From: Apium graveolens
Taxonomy: Eukaryota; Streptophyta; Magnoliopsida; Apiales; Apiaceae
DNA: 64,000 nt
Reading direction: 5' to 3'
NCBI RefSeq assembly: GCF_009905375.1
Contig: NC_133650.1
Span: 64,297,669 to 64,361,668, forward strand
In this document: piece by piece, positions 1-12,064 of the stretch
How the letters are laid out: the number at the start of each line of letters is the position of its first letter
How positions within the stretch are numbered: position 1 is the first letter of the stretch
Position numbers and translations under genes: made by a program
The notes under the pieces: generated by a model
What the model saw: only the letters and a program-made list of their open reading frames with translations
Told to the model about the DNA's origin: nothing
Databases searched by the model: none

Positions 1-2173
1 GACCTAATACTCACTTCTAAGTGTTCTAAAACTATGTGATAAGTGAAAGTGCTCACTGGTGCAAATTTCAGAATGACAACTATAGTTTCTTGAGTGCATT
101 AGACACTCTTAAACTACAAGTTTTCCTTCAAAAAATTTACACAAAACTCTCCTGACCTAAGGGCATCTTACAAACTTGAGGTGGCTCAAGGGCCTGGCTT
201 GGGCCTTCTTGGGCCTAAGCTAAAAGTCCAAGGTTCCCCTGTTTTTCTGGGCAGAAAACGCCCTGACTTGAATTAACTTTTGACACATGGTTCTAACTCA
301 TATCCTATGAACTATGGTTGGAAAAACTTCTCTGACACTCCCTCTAACTAAGGCCCAATAGGGCCTACCCTAGACATGATCAAATCTTCCTATTTCTAAG
401 TTGCAAGAAATATGTCCCCTGCTGGACAGATTTTGTTATTCTACTTGTGCACCTAATCAAATGACATGCAAACCTCCAACCAACTCCTAAAACCTTTTAT
501 ATACTCCCAATACTAACTTCTGGTAGCTTGGGCCTCAAAGTGCACATCAATGACATGGTCAAAACTCACTCTAAACCTCAGGGTACTAAACTGATTTTCT
601 GCAGAAACTATAACTCTCATTTTCCAAGGTTTTTGACTTGACAAACTCAACTAACAACAACTCAATACTTAAACCAAGACTTATACATGGTAATCTACTG
701 AACTAACTCCCTTATTCTCAAAATACCCTTGGGTGAGATCATCCTTACCTAAGGTACAATTATGGCTAAACAAAAGAAACTACACTTCACAACTCACAAA
801 TCTTCATGTTTTTGAAACAACAAGGTATATATTTTTTTTTTATAAAAGATAACCACGAATTATTACCATGCAACAAGAAGCATGAATCAATATTAACACA
901 TTATTCCTACTGAAATTAAGGCTCTCTAACAAAATCTTTCCAAATGATCAAAATCTTACAACAAACTAAGAGAAATCCACATGCATGCATGCCTTCGGGT
1001 TTTTCAATCCAAAACAACACATTTTCTACATATCTTCTATCATAAAATTGACATGAAAGCCTAGCATAAGATATACCTAGATGATCACTTAGCTTGCAGA
1101 GAGTTTTATCAAATTTTCACCACAAAATTCAAGTCATTATCACATAAACATGCAAAAATTGAGCAAAACAACAAGAATGATCTCAAGGACCATTCATTCG
1201 GCTCCCATATGGTCATGGCCGAATGAATTGGAAGGAAATGTCCATTTAATCATCAAAAGTTTCCTTCTCAAGACTTGGCACTTATTCATTCCTTGTAGTC
1301 CTCTCAAAAACAACCTTAAATCCATAAGAATCAAGATTGTATTTTGAGTTTCACTAACCTTTACATGCAACCTTTTTAACTTAAACTTTCTACTCAAAAC
1401 TCTTTGAAATATGAGTGATCATGGTATGGGAAGTAACATTTACTTTTGTAAAGAGTGGAAGCTTGGTTGAGGATTGAAGAAAAAAAATGGGGAGGGGGTT
1501 TCGGCTTTTAGCCGAGAGTGAGAGGGGAGAGCCGAGAGGAGGGGAAAAAGGAGGGAGGTGTGGAATGGTGGAGTGAAAAATGAAGTGGTGATCATATTTT
1601 TTTGGTTTTTATGCTTTTGATTTGACCCCAAGTGAGTGGATTTAAGAAATGACACAAGTATCCTTCTAGCTAAAGTTAGGTAGATTTGCATGCAAGGACA
1701 AAGTGGTAACTTGGTTAGTAGAATGAAAGTGAGTGGGGTTGGAAATGTCTTCCTTGCCCCTTAGATAAATGGAAGAGTATTTGCATGCAAGGATAGCTAT
1801 GTAATTTGCTAATTATAACAAATAAAATTTGTAAAGATTTATTTTTATAAAATAAAATACAAGTTCAAAAATTATAAAATTTATACCATAAAATAACTTG
1901 GATTTTTAGAGACTTTTTAAAATCATTTTCACAATTTGTGAACAAAATACTTTTTAAAAGAGAATTTTCCAAGGCTTAGAATATTCCTTATAAATCAAAA
2001 ATAAAGAAATTAAATAAACTCTTGCTTTGAAAAAAATCATATACTACATAGAGCAAATTTATACTGCAGAAATTTTCACTCACACAAACGTACAATCATT
2101 GAATATATTTTATTCGGCTTTATTATTATACCAAATCCACAAATAATATTACACGAAAGTACCGGTCGTAACA
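1..2173 (-). mobile_element. End of a large non-coding LTR-like element, cut by the window edge
   Basis: No convincing gene lies here. The block ends at 2173 in ...GGTCGTAACA, so read on the minus strand it would begin TGTTACGACCGG, a typical LTR start. Directly beyond it, copia element A coding sequence resumes on the minus strand, so the edge looks like an insertion boundary. The other end is outside the window, so no target duplication can be tested. The interior is AT-rich without long ORFs, with a repeated TTTGCATGCAAGGA near 1684 and 1780. It is either a long LTR or a non-autonomous LTR element; I cannot tell which. Confidence 0.45.
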
Positions 2174-3154
2174 ATTTCCAGTCATATGTCCTGAACATCC
2201 ATTGTCCAGAACTAGAATATTTTTCCTGTTGTCGTGCAATCACAAAGACCACTAATGATTAGTTTTAAGGACCCAGACTTGCTTGGATCCTTTGGCCTTA
2301 TTAAGTTTGTTAACATTTGCAGCGGATTTAGCATCTGAGTTTATGTTAACATTTTTCTTATCAGAATTTACACTATCAGACTTTGTATCAGAATTTACAC
2401 TAGAAGGAACAATGGAAACTTTCTTTAAAGAATGTTTTATTTGATAATAATCATAATACAAACTATGATATTCCTTACAAGTATAAATGGAATGCCATAA
2501 ACTACCACAATGAAAACAAGGATTTTGTGGTTTATATCTAACAGACTGACTCTTAACTCCTGATTTTGAAGGTAAGGAGTTTATGTTCTTATTCTTCCTG
2601 CAAAAAGAAGCCAGATGGTTAGAACTTCCACAGTTATGACATGTTTTCCTAGGAGCATTAGGAACAGGTTTATAATCATTTCTTTTATTCACACCTTCCT
2701 TTCCATTCCTATTTTTCCTAGGTGATTTTACCTTGTTTGCATTCTTAACATCTTTCAGCTTATGCTTAAGCTGCTTCTTTGTCATTAAGCCTATGTTTAC
2801 TTCAGCTGTCTTTTCCTGTTTTAGTTTGTCAGAAGTTAATTCCTCTTTAACTTCTGATTTCTCATTATCAGACTTTACAGTTACAAACTTAACATGTTTT
2901 AACTTTGGCTTTTGCTTAACAACAGGCTTAATTTCTACAGTTCCTTTATCATTCTTATCCTCTCCATAACCTAAGCCCTCTTTCCAATTTTCACTACTTA
3001 GCAAATTTTGAGTTGTTCTGCCAGAGTTAGTCGAAGTCCTGATAATCTCTCTTTCCTTTTCTAACTTAGTTTTTAGAGATTCATTCATTTTTAGCACTTC
3101 ATCCCTAACATAAAAAGCATCATCTCTATCCTTCTGAGTTTGATGGAACATAAC
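2174..3154 (-). pseudogene. Copia element A: gag C-terminal part and start of protease
   Basis: A 299-codon frame (2252-3151) continues the gag region at 7457-8895, from which it is separated only by the inserted element 3155-7456. It has a lysine-rich stretch and two zinc knuckles, CHNCGSSNHLASFC and CFHCGSLWHSIYTC, as in long SIRE-like copia gag/linker regions. Downstream, in the 2174-2250 stretch, the minus strand encodes VLDNGCSGHMTG, matching the copia protease motif usually read as LDSGCS; here the serine is asparagine. Coding is then lost at 2173, where another element begins. It is a non-functional remnant. Confidence 0.8.
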
Positions 3155-5312
3155 TGTAATAACCCCAATTTTTGGAAATTTTTGAAACCCTTATGAATAG
3201 TGATTTTGCAGATTATGCTGAATAAGAAAACTTTTCATGCCTCACTATGTAGGGGTTCTGTTATTGATATTCTGAGATTTTATTAGTACTCTATATGATA
3301 TATAAGTGTATGTAAAGATCGTCATAATCCAATTCCGAACACTTTGATTTTTCCCGGAAATCCACCAGCCACAGAAAGAAGTGAGTATAAGGTAACATGA
3401 TAAATAGGATTTAAATTCAAGGATTTTAAGAGGGGATCATAAAAAGGAATATAATATTTTCAGAAAGGTTAAGGAAACCTAAGTAATAAGATCCCGGGTA
3501 TGATCCCTCAAACGATAAACGAAAATGAAAGTTAAGCGAACCGTATAACAGATCAGCGGTCATTAGCCAAATAATTAAAAGCTAATCAAAGAGATTAGTG
3601 GTGATGATGTCATCAAACCAATGAGAAGAGGACAAAGGAGGGAGGGTGACATCACATGGTGACATAAGCATGACCAAGCAAGTGTGTTGTTGGATGATTG
3701 TGAGCCACACAATATTTACCATGGTAACAACCTAATTAACAAGCAAAACAAACACAAAAATCAAAAGCAACCAAAACAAAAACATTTTCTTCTTCCCCCA
3801 CTCTTTGCTCTCGGCTTTTCCATGAAAAGCAAAGGAGAAAATTTCAAAAATCAAGCTACACACCTTCATAATTCAAGAGGTTTGTTTCTTTAGCTTCCAT
3901 AATTCATAACTAAGATGAGCCATAAGTTTAAGCTCAAGATTCCATGTTTAACATAGCTAATCAATTCATCAAAGTTCTTGGTGAATAGTGTTTTCAAGAA
4001 ACTAACTTTGTGTTTTCTTATGTTTTCTTCAAGATCCAAGCTTAGTAACGATAGATAGTGGTTATTTAAGGCTTCCTAAGTGATTCTCCACTCTCCAAGG
4101 AAGGTATAACCCCTCCAAACCCTAACTTTACTTTGATTATTAGGTTTGGTTTTGTTTGTTATAGTTCATGAGAGCATGATTCTTGTATATTTAGAGTTTG
4201 GATGGAATTATAATGATTTTGGGTTATAAATCTTGGTTGTTGGTTGATGAACCTTAAGTATAATTAGTAGCTCTTGTTTGAGATTGAATAAGTTGGAAAA
4301 ATCATGAGGTTATGGACTGAGTTAGTAAGGTTTGGATGAAGTTTGGTGGTATTGGTGGTTATGGGTTGATTTGTGGTTGATTTGTGGTTGATTGGAGTAG
4401 TTTAAAATTTGGTAATCGCGTAAACATAGCCGTCGTAATGTCCGATTTACTTTAAGACTGTTTTGTTCTTAACAATCAGGACCCGTGAACTCACTGTTAG
4501 GTTTTGACCATTGCCATTATTAGATAGTTCATGTTACGAGCTTCGTTTTGATATGTGGTTCGTTTGAATCCGATGTACGGTTTAGGAGAAACGACCGTTT
4601 TAAGTAACGGCATTTCGCAACCGAACCATTACCCCTCGCCTTACTTTGAAACCTTGGTTAAGGACTTTAAATGACTAATTGGGGTATGAAACAATTATAT
4701 TAAGTGGATTAGGCAGTTGGTAAGGTACTCGCGAAAGAATCACTTTAAAATTCTTAATGGTTAATTTATTAAAAATGGTGGAGCCGAGGGTACTCGAGCG
4801 ACGTAAGTGAATCGTTAAGCGCAAAAGCAAGCGTTAGAGTCTAATTGGTTAAAGTCTAGTTTCTTAAGCAACCGGGGTTTAATTCCGACTTATGTTGTTG
4901 TTCATAGGTTGTCGGACCCACTCTAAGCTTAAGTCTATCCGGGAGCACTCAGGCAAGTTTTCTACCTGTATAACTGTTGTTGTGATATATATGTGTATAT
5001 GCATGATCTTGTGATAAATGCATATTTGTTATTAGAAAATTATTGCGATATATTGTAGCATGTGATATGTTATATATGCATGCTTGTTTCGTATTCTTGA
5101 TTTATATATCTGTTGGTACAAATGCTTATTAGTTGCATAATACCTATGCTAGAGATAAGAAGTAGTTGCGTATACCCTGAGGATAGGGGACCCAAAGGTG
5201 AACCCTTTTCTAAAACCGGGACTAGATGTTCCCGAGTATATGATATATATATAGTTATATATATATTGATATAGTTTTCAAAACTATTAATCGAATAAGG
5301 TTTATTCGATAA

Positions 5313-5698
5313 CTTTATTTTATTTAATGAATATTACTTGAATATTCATTCGAGGACTTATGACTCAGTTTGTATTATTTAATGAATATTATTTCGAATA
5401 TTCATTCGGGGATTATGACTCCGTTTATTTTATTAATGAATATTATTTTGAATATTCATTCTGGGGCTTATGACTCCGTTTATTTTTTTAATGAATATTA
5501 TTTTGAATATTCATTCGAGGGCTTATGACTCCGTTTATTTTATTAATGAATATTATTTTGAATATTCATTCGAGGGCTTATGACTCCGTTTATTTTATTA
5601 ATGAATATTATTTTGAATATTCATTCGAGGACTTATGACCCCGTTTATTTTATTAATGAATATTATTTTGAATATTCATTCGAGGACTTATGACTCCG
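5313..5698. repeat. Tandem array: 7 copies of a 55-bp unit, each with a small palindrome
   Basis: Seven near-perfect 55-bp repeats run head to tail. Each has a TTTATTTTATTAATG start, the inverted pair ATGAATATT / AATATTCAT around a 6-base loop, and the tail TTATGACTCCG. The first two copies are the most diverged. They lie within the LTR-like element 3155-7456. Confidence 0.9.
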
Positions 5699-6220
5699 AT
5701 TATTTACTAAGTAATATTCTTTATTTTATTAAAGAATAATGTTTCAATAATCAAACTTATTTTTGATTATTCAAATAAAGATAGTACTTTCGTATAAGTA
5801 TATCTTTGGTATATCTTTGGTTATTTAATACCCATTTCAAGTATGAGTTTAACACTTCTACTTCGATTATTTTATAGAGATTATCCTTTTTGGGAATATT
5901 ATTATTTAAATAATAATATTCAGATATTTTCTAATATATTGGGACTGATTTATTTTAATAAATCAGCAGTACTCCAAACATTCTTAAAAATATTTTCGAG
6001 TCTTCAAATTGACTTTTAAAGTTTAGAGCGGATCCCAAAACTCGTTTTCAAATTTAAGATCTTCCTTTTGAAGGGGACTTGAATACTCGTTCAAAAATCT
6101 AAAGGATCCGGCTCTGTGGTGTATTTTATATGCGCAACGAGGTTGCTGTTTTGATAAATGAATTGATTACTTACCCAACGTTCGGGAAGTAAGTCCATCT
6201 ATTTGAGTCGGCATAAGCAA

Positions 6221-6310
6221 CATGGGCTCAGTGGGCGTCCATGAAAGTGTAAGTGGCTCAGTGGGAGTCCATCAAATGCGTAAGTGGCTGAGTGGCAGTC
6301 CAGCATAAGG
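6221..6310. repeat. Three tandem copies of a 30-31 bp unit
   Basis: The motif GTAAGTGGCTCAGTGGGAGT recurs with a 30-31 bp period (GGCTCA at 6225 and 6255, GGCTGA at 6286), the third copy being diverged. It lies inside the LTR-like element 3155-7456. Confidence 0.75.
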
Positions 6311-7297
6311 TCCTATTGCGGCCAGGGTGATGACCAGTGGGGAATTCGTCCATCTACTAGTAGAAAAGGTTACTTATTGGTATCTTTGCCTGATCAGCAA
6401 GATATCAGGTTTATGCCAAGGTTTTCTCCTTTCCAAAATTCATTGGATATTGCAACTCTATTTATAATTTTCATAACAGAGGTTTTCAAGGAGTGTATGA
6501 AATGTATATATATATAGGTGTATATATATATCGGGACTTAATGAAGTATCTCGTAACTTCATTATTTATAATGATATTTCAAGGATTGAATCTATTCAAG
6601 TCTTATCTTGTAGTCTCATCTGGGTGATGAACTTTTGAAACTGATTATAACTTGAACGGTGGTAGTTCAAGTAGTATTCGGATATAAGTATATTGGAGTA
6701 TCTTGTAACTTTATCTTTTAAACTTATATCTAGTAAATGATTATCTTGTGCATGTCAAAGATTTTCGGAAAAACGTTGAGACAAGGTTAGATATATGAGA
6801 TCACCTTGCAACGATATTTTATACAGTTATAAACGGGAACTCTGTGTATATTATACATGTCAGAGGATTTCAAAGATTATGAAAAGTATATATGTATATA
6901 TATACTGAATATTTTGCGACTTGGTCACGTTAAGATATCAGCTTGGTTCATTTCCTCTTGACCAAGACTTTAATGAGTACTATGAGAATGCTCATATATT
7001 GTTAATCATTATACATATTATTTTGGTGGGCTTGTTGCTCACCCTTGCTTTCTTCTTTCATCACACAACAACAGATAGAAAAGATGAACAGGACCAAGCT
7101 CCCGATTCGCAAGCGGTTAGGAAACGTTCCGCAGTTTCCTATAGGCGTTGATGCCGTTATAGCCGAGGTAGGATCTACCAATAGGCTAGGCTTTCAACTT
7201 CTGATGTACCAGATTTATGTATATTTATGAATTGTAATAATGGAAAAGAAATGTAAATCTATTCAGAAACCCTTTTAAGGTGTAATGGCATATAATT

Positions 7298-7351
7298 TTG
7301 GTATAATCTCCTTTATCAGGCTTTCCTCCTCTGCCCTCAGATCTTCTGAAA
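7298..7351. other. 54-bp copy of copia A gag captured inside the LTR-like element
   Basis: These 54 bases match 7829-7882 (copia A gag, just upstream of the zinc-knuckle codons) in the same orientation, with one mismatch (G for A in TTATCAGG/TTATCAGA). The match ends abruptly on both sides. The copy is about 100 bp from the right terminus of the 3155-7456 element. Confidence 0.85.
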
Positions 7352-7456
7352 CCTCACAGTACAGAGTAGTTGATTGGTTATTAAGATTGGGTGTTATTAA
7401 GGGTAATGGAACTCGTGACAACCCGGATCCCCGACCCCGGATTTGGGGGTGTTACA

Positions 7457-8895
7457 ATAACTAACTCTTTTTCTAAGAAATCAATTCTTTTCTTAAAAGC
7501 AAGATTTTCAGAAGTTAATATTTCACATGTTAAAGTTTGATCTCTATAACTAACAAACATGGTTTTAAGATATCTTCTCAACTCATTAATATCATCAGTA
7601 TGAAAAGCATAAGTAGTCTGAGGTACCTTTGTTTCAGCAGCTTCAGAACTGCTCTCAGCACTTTCTTTATCAGCATTTGCCATCAAAGCATAGTTCTCCT
7701 CACTTTCAGAGTCTGAGGTGTCTGTCCAGCTTTTCTTCTTTGTGACAAGAGCCTTGCCTTTGTCACCCTTCACTTTCTTACAATCAGGAGATATGTGGCC
7801 TTTCTCACCACAGTTATAACATTTGACATTGGTATAATCTCCTTTATCAGACTTTCCTCCTCTGCCCTCAGATCTTCTGAAATTCTTCTTATCAGAACTT
7901 GTGCCTTTCCTGGAAAACTTCTTTCCCTTCCTGAACTTCCTGTATGCAATCTTTGTGATCCCTTTCACCATAAGAGCACACAGCTTCATCATCTCCTCAT
8001 CAGCATCAGTCTCAGGCAAGCTTTCAGAATCTGAGTCATCATCACTTTCAGAACTTGATGACTCAGTATCAGACTTTGTGAAAAGAGCTTTACCCTTGTC
8101 TTTCCTTAAGGTAGCTGCCTTGGGGGATTCTTCTTCAGCCTTAAGACCAACTGTCCTTGACTTTCCTCCTTTTCTCTTGCTTCTTTGATCCATCTCAAGT
8201 TCATGAGTCTTGAGCATTCCATAAATTTCATCAAGAGTTGTTTCATCAAGACTGTAGTTGTCTCTAATTGTTGTTGCCTTCAAATCCCAACATTCAGAAA
8301 GAGCTAACAGGAATTTAAGGTTTGAATCTTCAAGATCATACTCCTTATTAACCAGTGACAGATCATTCAAGAGTTTGACAAATCTATCATATAAATCAGT
8401 CAATGACTCATTAGCCTTTGAGTCAAAGTGTTCATACTCTTGAGTGAGTATTGTCTTCCTGTTCTTCTTAATTGTATCAGTTCCCTGACACCTTGTTTCC
8501 AGAGCATCCCATATCTCCTTAGCAGTCTTGCAGTTAATTACCCTGTTTGACATTACATTATCAATGGCACTATGCAGTAAGTGTCGTACCTTAGCATCCT
8601 TAGCAATTGATGCTATATCTTCAGCAGTATAATCACTCTTCTCCTTTGGTACGGTCTTTGCTGCTTCACCTGCAACTGCAACATCGAGCTTGGTTGGTTT
8701 GTGAGGCCCTTCCTTGATTCTATCAAGATATTCTGGATCTGTTGCTTCCAGGAACATGGTCATCCTCACCTTCCATATGGAATATTCAGATGGTCTCAGT
8801 ATGGGAACTCTGATGGTCTCATACCGACTTTGAATTTGTGTCTTTGGTGGTTCTTCAGTTTTGGTAGGCTTAGTTGGAGTTTTTGTGTCAGACAT
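7457..8895 (-). pseudogene. Copia element A: gag N-terminal and zinc-knuckle region
   Basis: The minus-strand frame starts at 8895 (MSDTKTPTKPTK) about 40 bases after the primer site. It encodes a copia gag: a UBN2-type domain in roughly residues 25-235, an acidic Ser/Asp-rich linker, and a CCHC zinc knuckle CYNCGEKGHISPDC near residue 360. The nominal frame runs to 7381, but the last 25 or so codons belong to the inserted element; the real gag is split at the ATAAC target duplication and continues at 3154. Gag packages retrotransposon RNA into virus-like particles; this copy cannot make the whole protein. Length and multiple zinc knuckles suggest a SIRE-like lineage. Confidence 0.85.
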
Positions 8896-8936
8896 GATTA
8901 TGTTTGGATCTTTAACTGTTTGTGCGTTAATAGATA

Positions 8937-8949
8937 GGCTCTGATACCA
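8937..8949 (-). promoter_or_regulatory. Primer-binding site of copia A (initiator tRNA-Met type)
   Basis: The minus strand reads TGGTATCAGAGCC, the standard plant tRNA-iMet primer site, two bases inside the LTR end at 8952. It fixes the 5' LTR boundary and the orientation of element A. Confidence 0.9.
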
Positions 8950-8951
8950 CT

Positions 8952-9504
8952 TGTTAGGTCACACACACTGTAGAGGGGGTGAATACAGTGTAAAGTACAA
9001 TCAAATCAAACTTTAATCTCACAAGTAACAGAAAACAAACTTTATTGAAACAATAAACTCTGTTACAGTATGGAACTGTTACCTCTCAGTGATGAACAAA
9101 TATCACGAGAGCTGCTAGGGTTAATACGAATAATCTTCTCGAATATGATAACACTTATAGTGTAAACCATATGTCTGTGTTTATATACTACAGAGTTACA
9201 AGATAATCGCTAATTGATATGGAATATAATTCTGCTTCCTAAAATATATCAATCAGATATCTTTTCTTCCAAGTATTCTATTCTTCATAGAATTCCTTCT
9301 TCATGCATATATCTTCTTATGTTTATCTCGATCTTCTTTCCTTTAATCAGCTACTATCCTTATCTTGAACGTCCTTCAGCACTTAAGTTCCGATTTCCAT
9401 CTTCTGATGATTATCTCCTGATAATATAAGTACTGATATCCTTAAGTCCTGACTTCCAATAAGTACTGATTTATCCTGTTTAAGTAAGATCTGAAAACTA
9501 AACA
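8952..9504 (-). mobile_element. 5' LTR of copia element A
   Basis: On the minus strand it begins TGTTTAG at 9504 and ends CTAACA at 8952, next to the primer site. About 553 bp. It shares scattered blocks with the LTR of element C (10071-10566), such as the AGCAGCTCTC...GATATTTGTTCAT region, so A and C are related families. The outer boundary at 9504 is inferred from the TG...CA rule and from coding of element B resuming beyond it. Confidence 0.75.
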
Positions 9505-10070
9505 TAAATCATATTAGCCATGACATTATCAAATATATCTAACAACTTGCTTTGTTCTTCAGATGCCTTGGTGTAGAAGCAACAAATTTCATCCTCATTT
9601 GATGAGTCCAGGTCTGCAACATATAAGCTTCCTTTCCTTGCTCCTTTCAAAGCAGTTTTACCAGTCTTTTTGCTGATAATTTGGCATGCTCCTTTATCAA
9701 ATAAAACATTGAATCCTCTATCTGTAAATTGGTTGACACTTAGAAGATTCACCTCAAGACCAGCTACCAGTGCTATATCTTCTATGACAACATTTCCAGA
9801 AATTATCTTGCCATATACCATTGTGAAACCTTTGCTATTGTCTCCAAAAGTCACTAATGGGCCATCCGTCTCCTCAAATTATGATAGCAGGGCCATATCA
9901 CCTGCCATATGTCTTGAGCATCCACTGTCTATGATCCATATGACTTTCTTCACTTTGCCCTGCACACAATGACGATTAAGTGTGTTTAGCAACCCAAGCA
10001 GTGTTGGGTACTTTCTTCTTGTTAACAGATTTGGTAGAAGTAGAATTTAAGGATTCAGAAAGAATAGAGT
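9505..10070 (-). pseudogene. Copia element B: protease/gag-pre-integrase fragment
   Basis: Minus-strand codons give the protease motif IDSGCSRHM (near 9910-9935), then, after a TAA stop, a frame of about 118 codons with VTFGDNSKG and LLSVNQFTDRGF, typical of the copia protease to GAG-pre-integrase segment. A frameshift separates the protease motif from the upstream codons (VPNTAWVAKHT). The fragment is bounded left by the LTR of A and right by the LTR of C, so both newer elements appear to have landed in B. Confidence 0.75.
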
Positions 10071-10566
10071 TGTTAGATATAATTGATGATATCAACAGAA
10101 ACTATCAGAAGTTCACATCAGAACTTATATCAACGGATGATGATGATGATATCAATGAATGATAATGTCAATGAATGATGATTTCAATAGATGATGTAAT
10201 CAGTATTTGTCACATCAGTTGATCTTCGATAAGGAGAAGGAAACATAAATTCAAGGCGGTGAATGACTTTATCTCAGAAGCATTTTATTAGGTTTCATTG
10301 TTATTAATAGAATATGATTCCTTATACATTGTATAGTCTTGCTCTATATAAAGCACATATGAGGTTCATGCTATAAGCATTGCGAACATTGTTATATCTT
10401 TCGTATAACCTAGCAGCTCTCAAGGATATTTGTTCATCCTTTCGAGAGAGTACGTTTGTAATCAGTTTTTATCTGTTAATATGAAAACTGTTGATTCTAT
10501 TGAAGCTTTGTCAAATTGATTGTATTAACTGTATTCACCCCCTTATAGTTGATTAAGGGACTAACA
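10071..10566 (+). mobile_element. 5' LTR of copia element C
   Basis: It begins TGTTAGATAT and ends GGGACTAACA just before a tRNA-Met-like primer site; about 496 bp. A TATA-like CTCTATATAAAG lies at about 10333. No matching 3' LTR was found in the window. Confidence 0.75.
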
Positions 10567-10568
10567 AT

Positions 10569-10580
10569 TGGTATCATAGC
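10569..10580 (+). promoter_or_regulatory. Primer-binding site of copia C (one mismatch)
   Basis: TGGTATCATAGC differs by one base from the usual TGGTATCAGAGC and lies 2 bases after the LTR end. Confidence 0.75.
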
Positions 10581-10626
10581 TTGCTGTTAACATACAAACA
10601 ATTTAAGATCTAAAAATTAATCTATA

Positions 10627-12064
10627 ATGTCATACAAAGAATAAGAAACACATAATCCAAAACCACCACCCCCAACCACATCACAAATTAGCAACAACAT
10701 TAGTAGGTACGAAGAAATCAAGGTGCCAATCCTGAAGATACATGGATATCCAATCTGGAAAGTCAGGATGGCCATGTGTTTGGAAGCCACATATCCTGAA
10801 TATCAAAACAGGATTTATGATGGTCCTCATAAACTAATGAAGGTAGCTGTTTCTGTTGCAGGAGAATCAGAGAAGATGATAGACAAAGACAGGAAGGACT
10901 ATACTCCTAAAGATCTCTCATCCATTATGAAGGATGCTAAGGTCAAACACATCTTACACAATAGTCTTGATAGTGTTATGTCCAATAGAATTATTGGATG
11001 TAAGACAACAAAAGAGATATGGGATGCTTTAGAGGTAAAATGTCAAGGTACAACTACTATCAAGAAGAGCATGAGGACAATACTTACTCAAGAATATGAG
11101 CACTTTGACTCAAGGGACAATGAGTCCTGAACTGAGATCTATGATAGATTTCAGAAGTTGCTGAATGAATTATCCCTTGTCAACAAAGGATATGATTTGG
11201 AGGACTCAACTTGAAGTTCCTACTTGCTCTCCCTGAAAAGTGGGACTTTAAAGTCACATCAATGAAGGATAACTATTTAACTTGATAATACACCTCTAGA
11301 TGAGATCTATGGAGTTCTAAAAAACCATGAACTAGAGATGGAGCAAAGAAGCAAGAAGAAAGGATCTAAATCTAGACCAATTGCACTCAAGGTTGAAGAG
11401 AAGCCAAAAGAGAAAGATAGAAGGAAAAGCTACTCCAAAGGGAAAGCCATGATTGCAAAGTCATACACTGAATCATCAAATTCTGATGATGACTCAAATA
11501 CTGATAATGTATCAGATACTGACAGTGATCATAACAACAATGAAGACATGGATCAAATGGCTGCCCTACTGGTTAAAAGCTTCAAGAAGATGATCTATAA
11601 GAACTTTAAGAAAGGGAGAAGATTTTCCAGACTAGGTTCCAGTTCCTCAAATTCTGATAAGAGGAACAACAGAAGAAATACTGATTGGAATGAATCAAAA
11701 GAGAGATGTTTCAACTGTGATGGAATTGGATACTTTGCAGCTGACTGCAGAAAACCCAGAGCTGAGAAGAAACAAGCCTTGATCTCAAAGAAGAGAAACT
11801 GGGATGATTCATCAGATTCAGATGATGGATTCAATTATGCTCTCATGGAAAATGCTGATGCCCAGTCTGATAATGCTGAATTAAAGGTACCTCAGACTAC
11901 TCTTGCTTTTAATACTGATGATATCTATGAATTAAGATTATTTCTTAGGACCCTGCATGTTAGTTATATGTATCAAACCTTAGAGAATAATAGAATAAGA
12001 AGTGAAAACTCTAAGTTAAAGAAAAGGAATGTTCACCTAGAAAATGAGTTGCTTTCCATGCTAT
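10627..12064 (+). pseudogene. Copia element C: gag
   Basis: Decayed gag in pieces. The first ATG (10627) meets a stop within a few codons; a frame at 10723-11130 carries the UBN2-type domain (IWKVRMAMCLEATYPEY), ending at a TGA where TNESLT would be expected. Further frameshifts follow, then 11338-12066 with an acidic Ser/Asp stretch and the zinc knuckle CFNCDGIGYFAADC, in which the usual His is Tyr. It parallels gag of element A closely in domain order. Non-functional. Confidence 0.8.

Larger units (their letters stand above)
3155..7456. mobile_element. 4.3 kb non-coding LTR-like element with ATAAC target duplication
   Basis: The block starts TGTAATAACCCC and ends GGGGGTGTTACA (TG...CA). 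It is flanked by the 5-bp direct repeat ATAAC at 3150-3154 and 7457-7461, and it interrupts the gag frame of copia element A. No reverse transcriptase or gag is found inside, and the small ORFs look random. It is therefore a solo LTR of an unusually long LTR, or a non-autonomous LARD-like element. Its right end, reverse-complemented, resembles the left end of the block starting at 58616, so the two probably belong to one superfamily. Tandem repeats and a captured copia fragment are listed separately. Confidence 0.75.

Noticed and set aside
5313..5698. CRISPR-like array
   Set aside because: The units are contiguous 55-bp tandem repeats without unique spacers, in plant retrotransposon DNA.
6921..7230. 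Membrane-like 76-codon frame inside the 3155-7456 element
   Set aside because: Hydrophobic only by AT-rich composition; overlapping frames, no homologue recognised and no conserved context.
9980..10162. 60-codon plus-strand frame ending in poly-Asp
   Set aside because: It straddles the junction between minus-strand copia B and the LTR of C, so it cannot be a gene.
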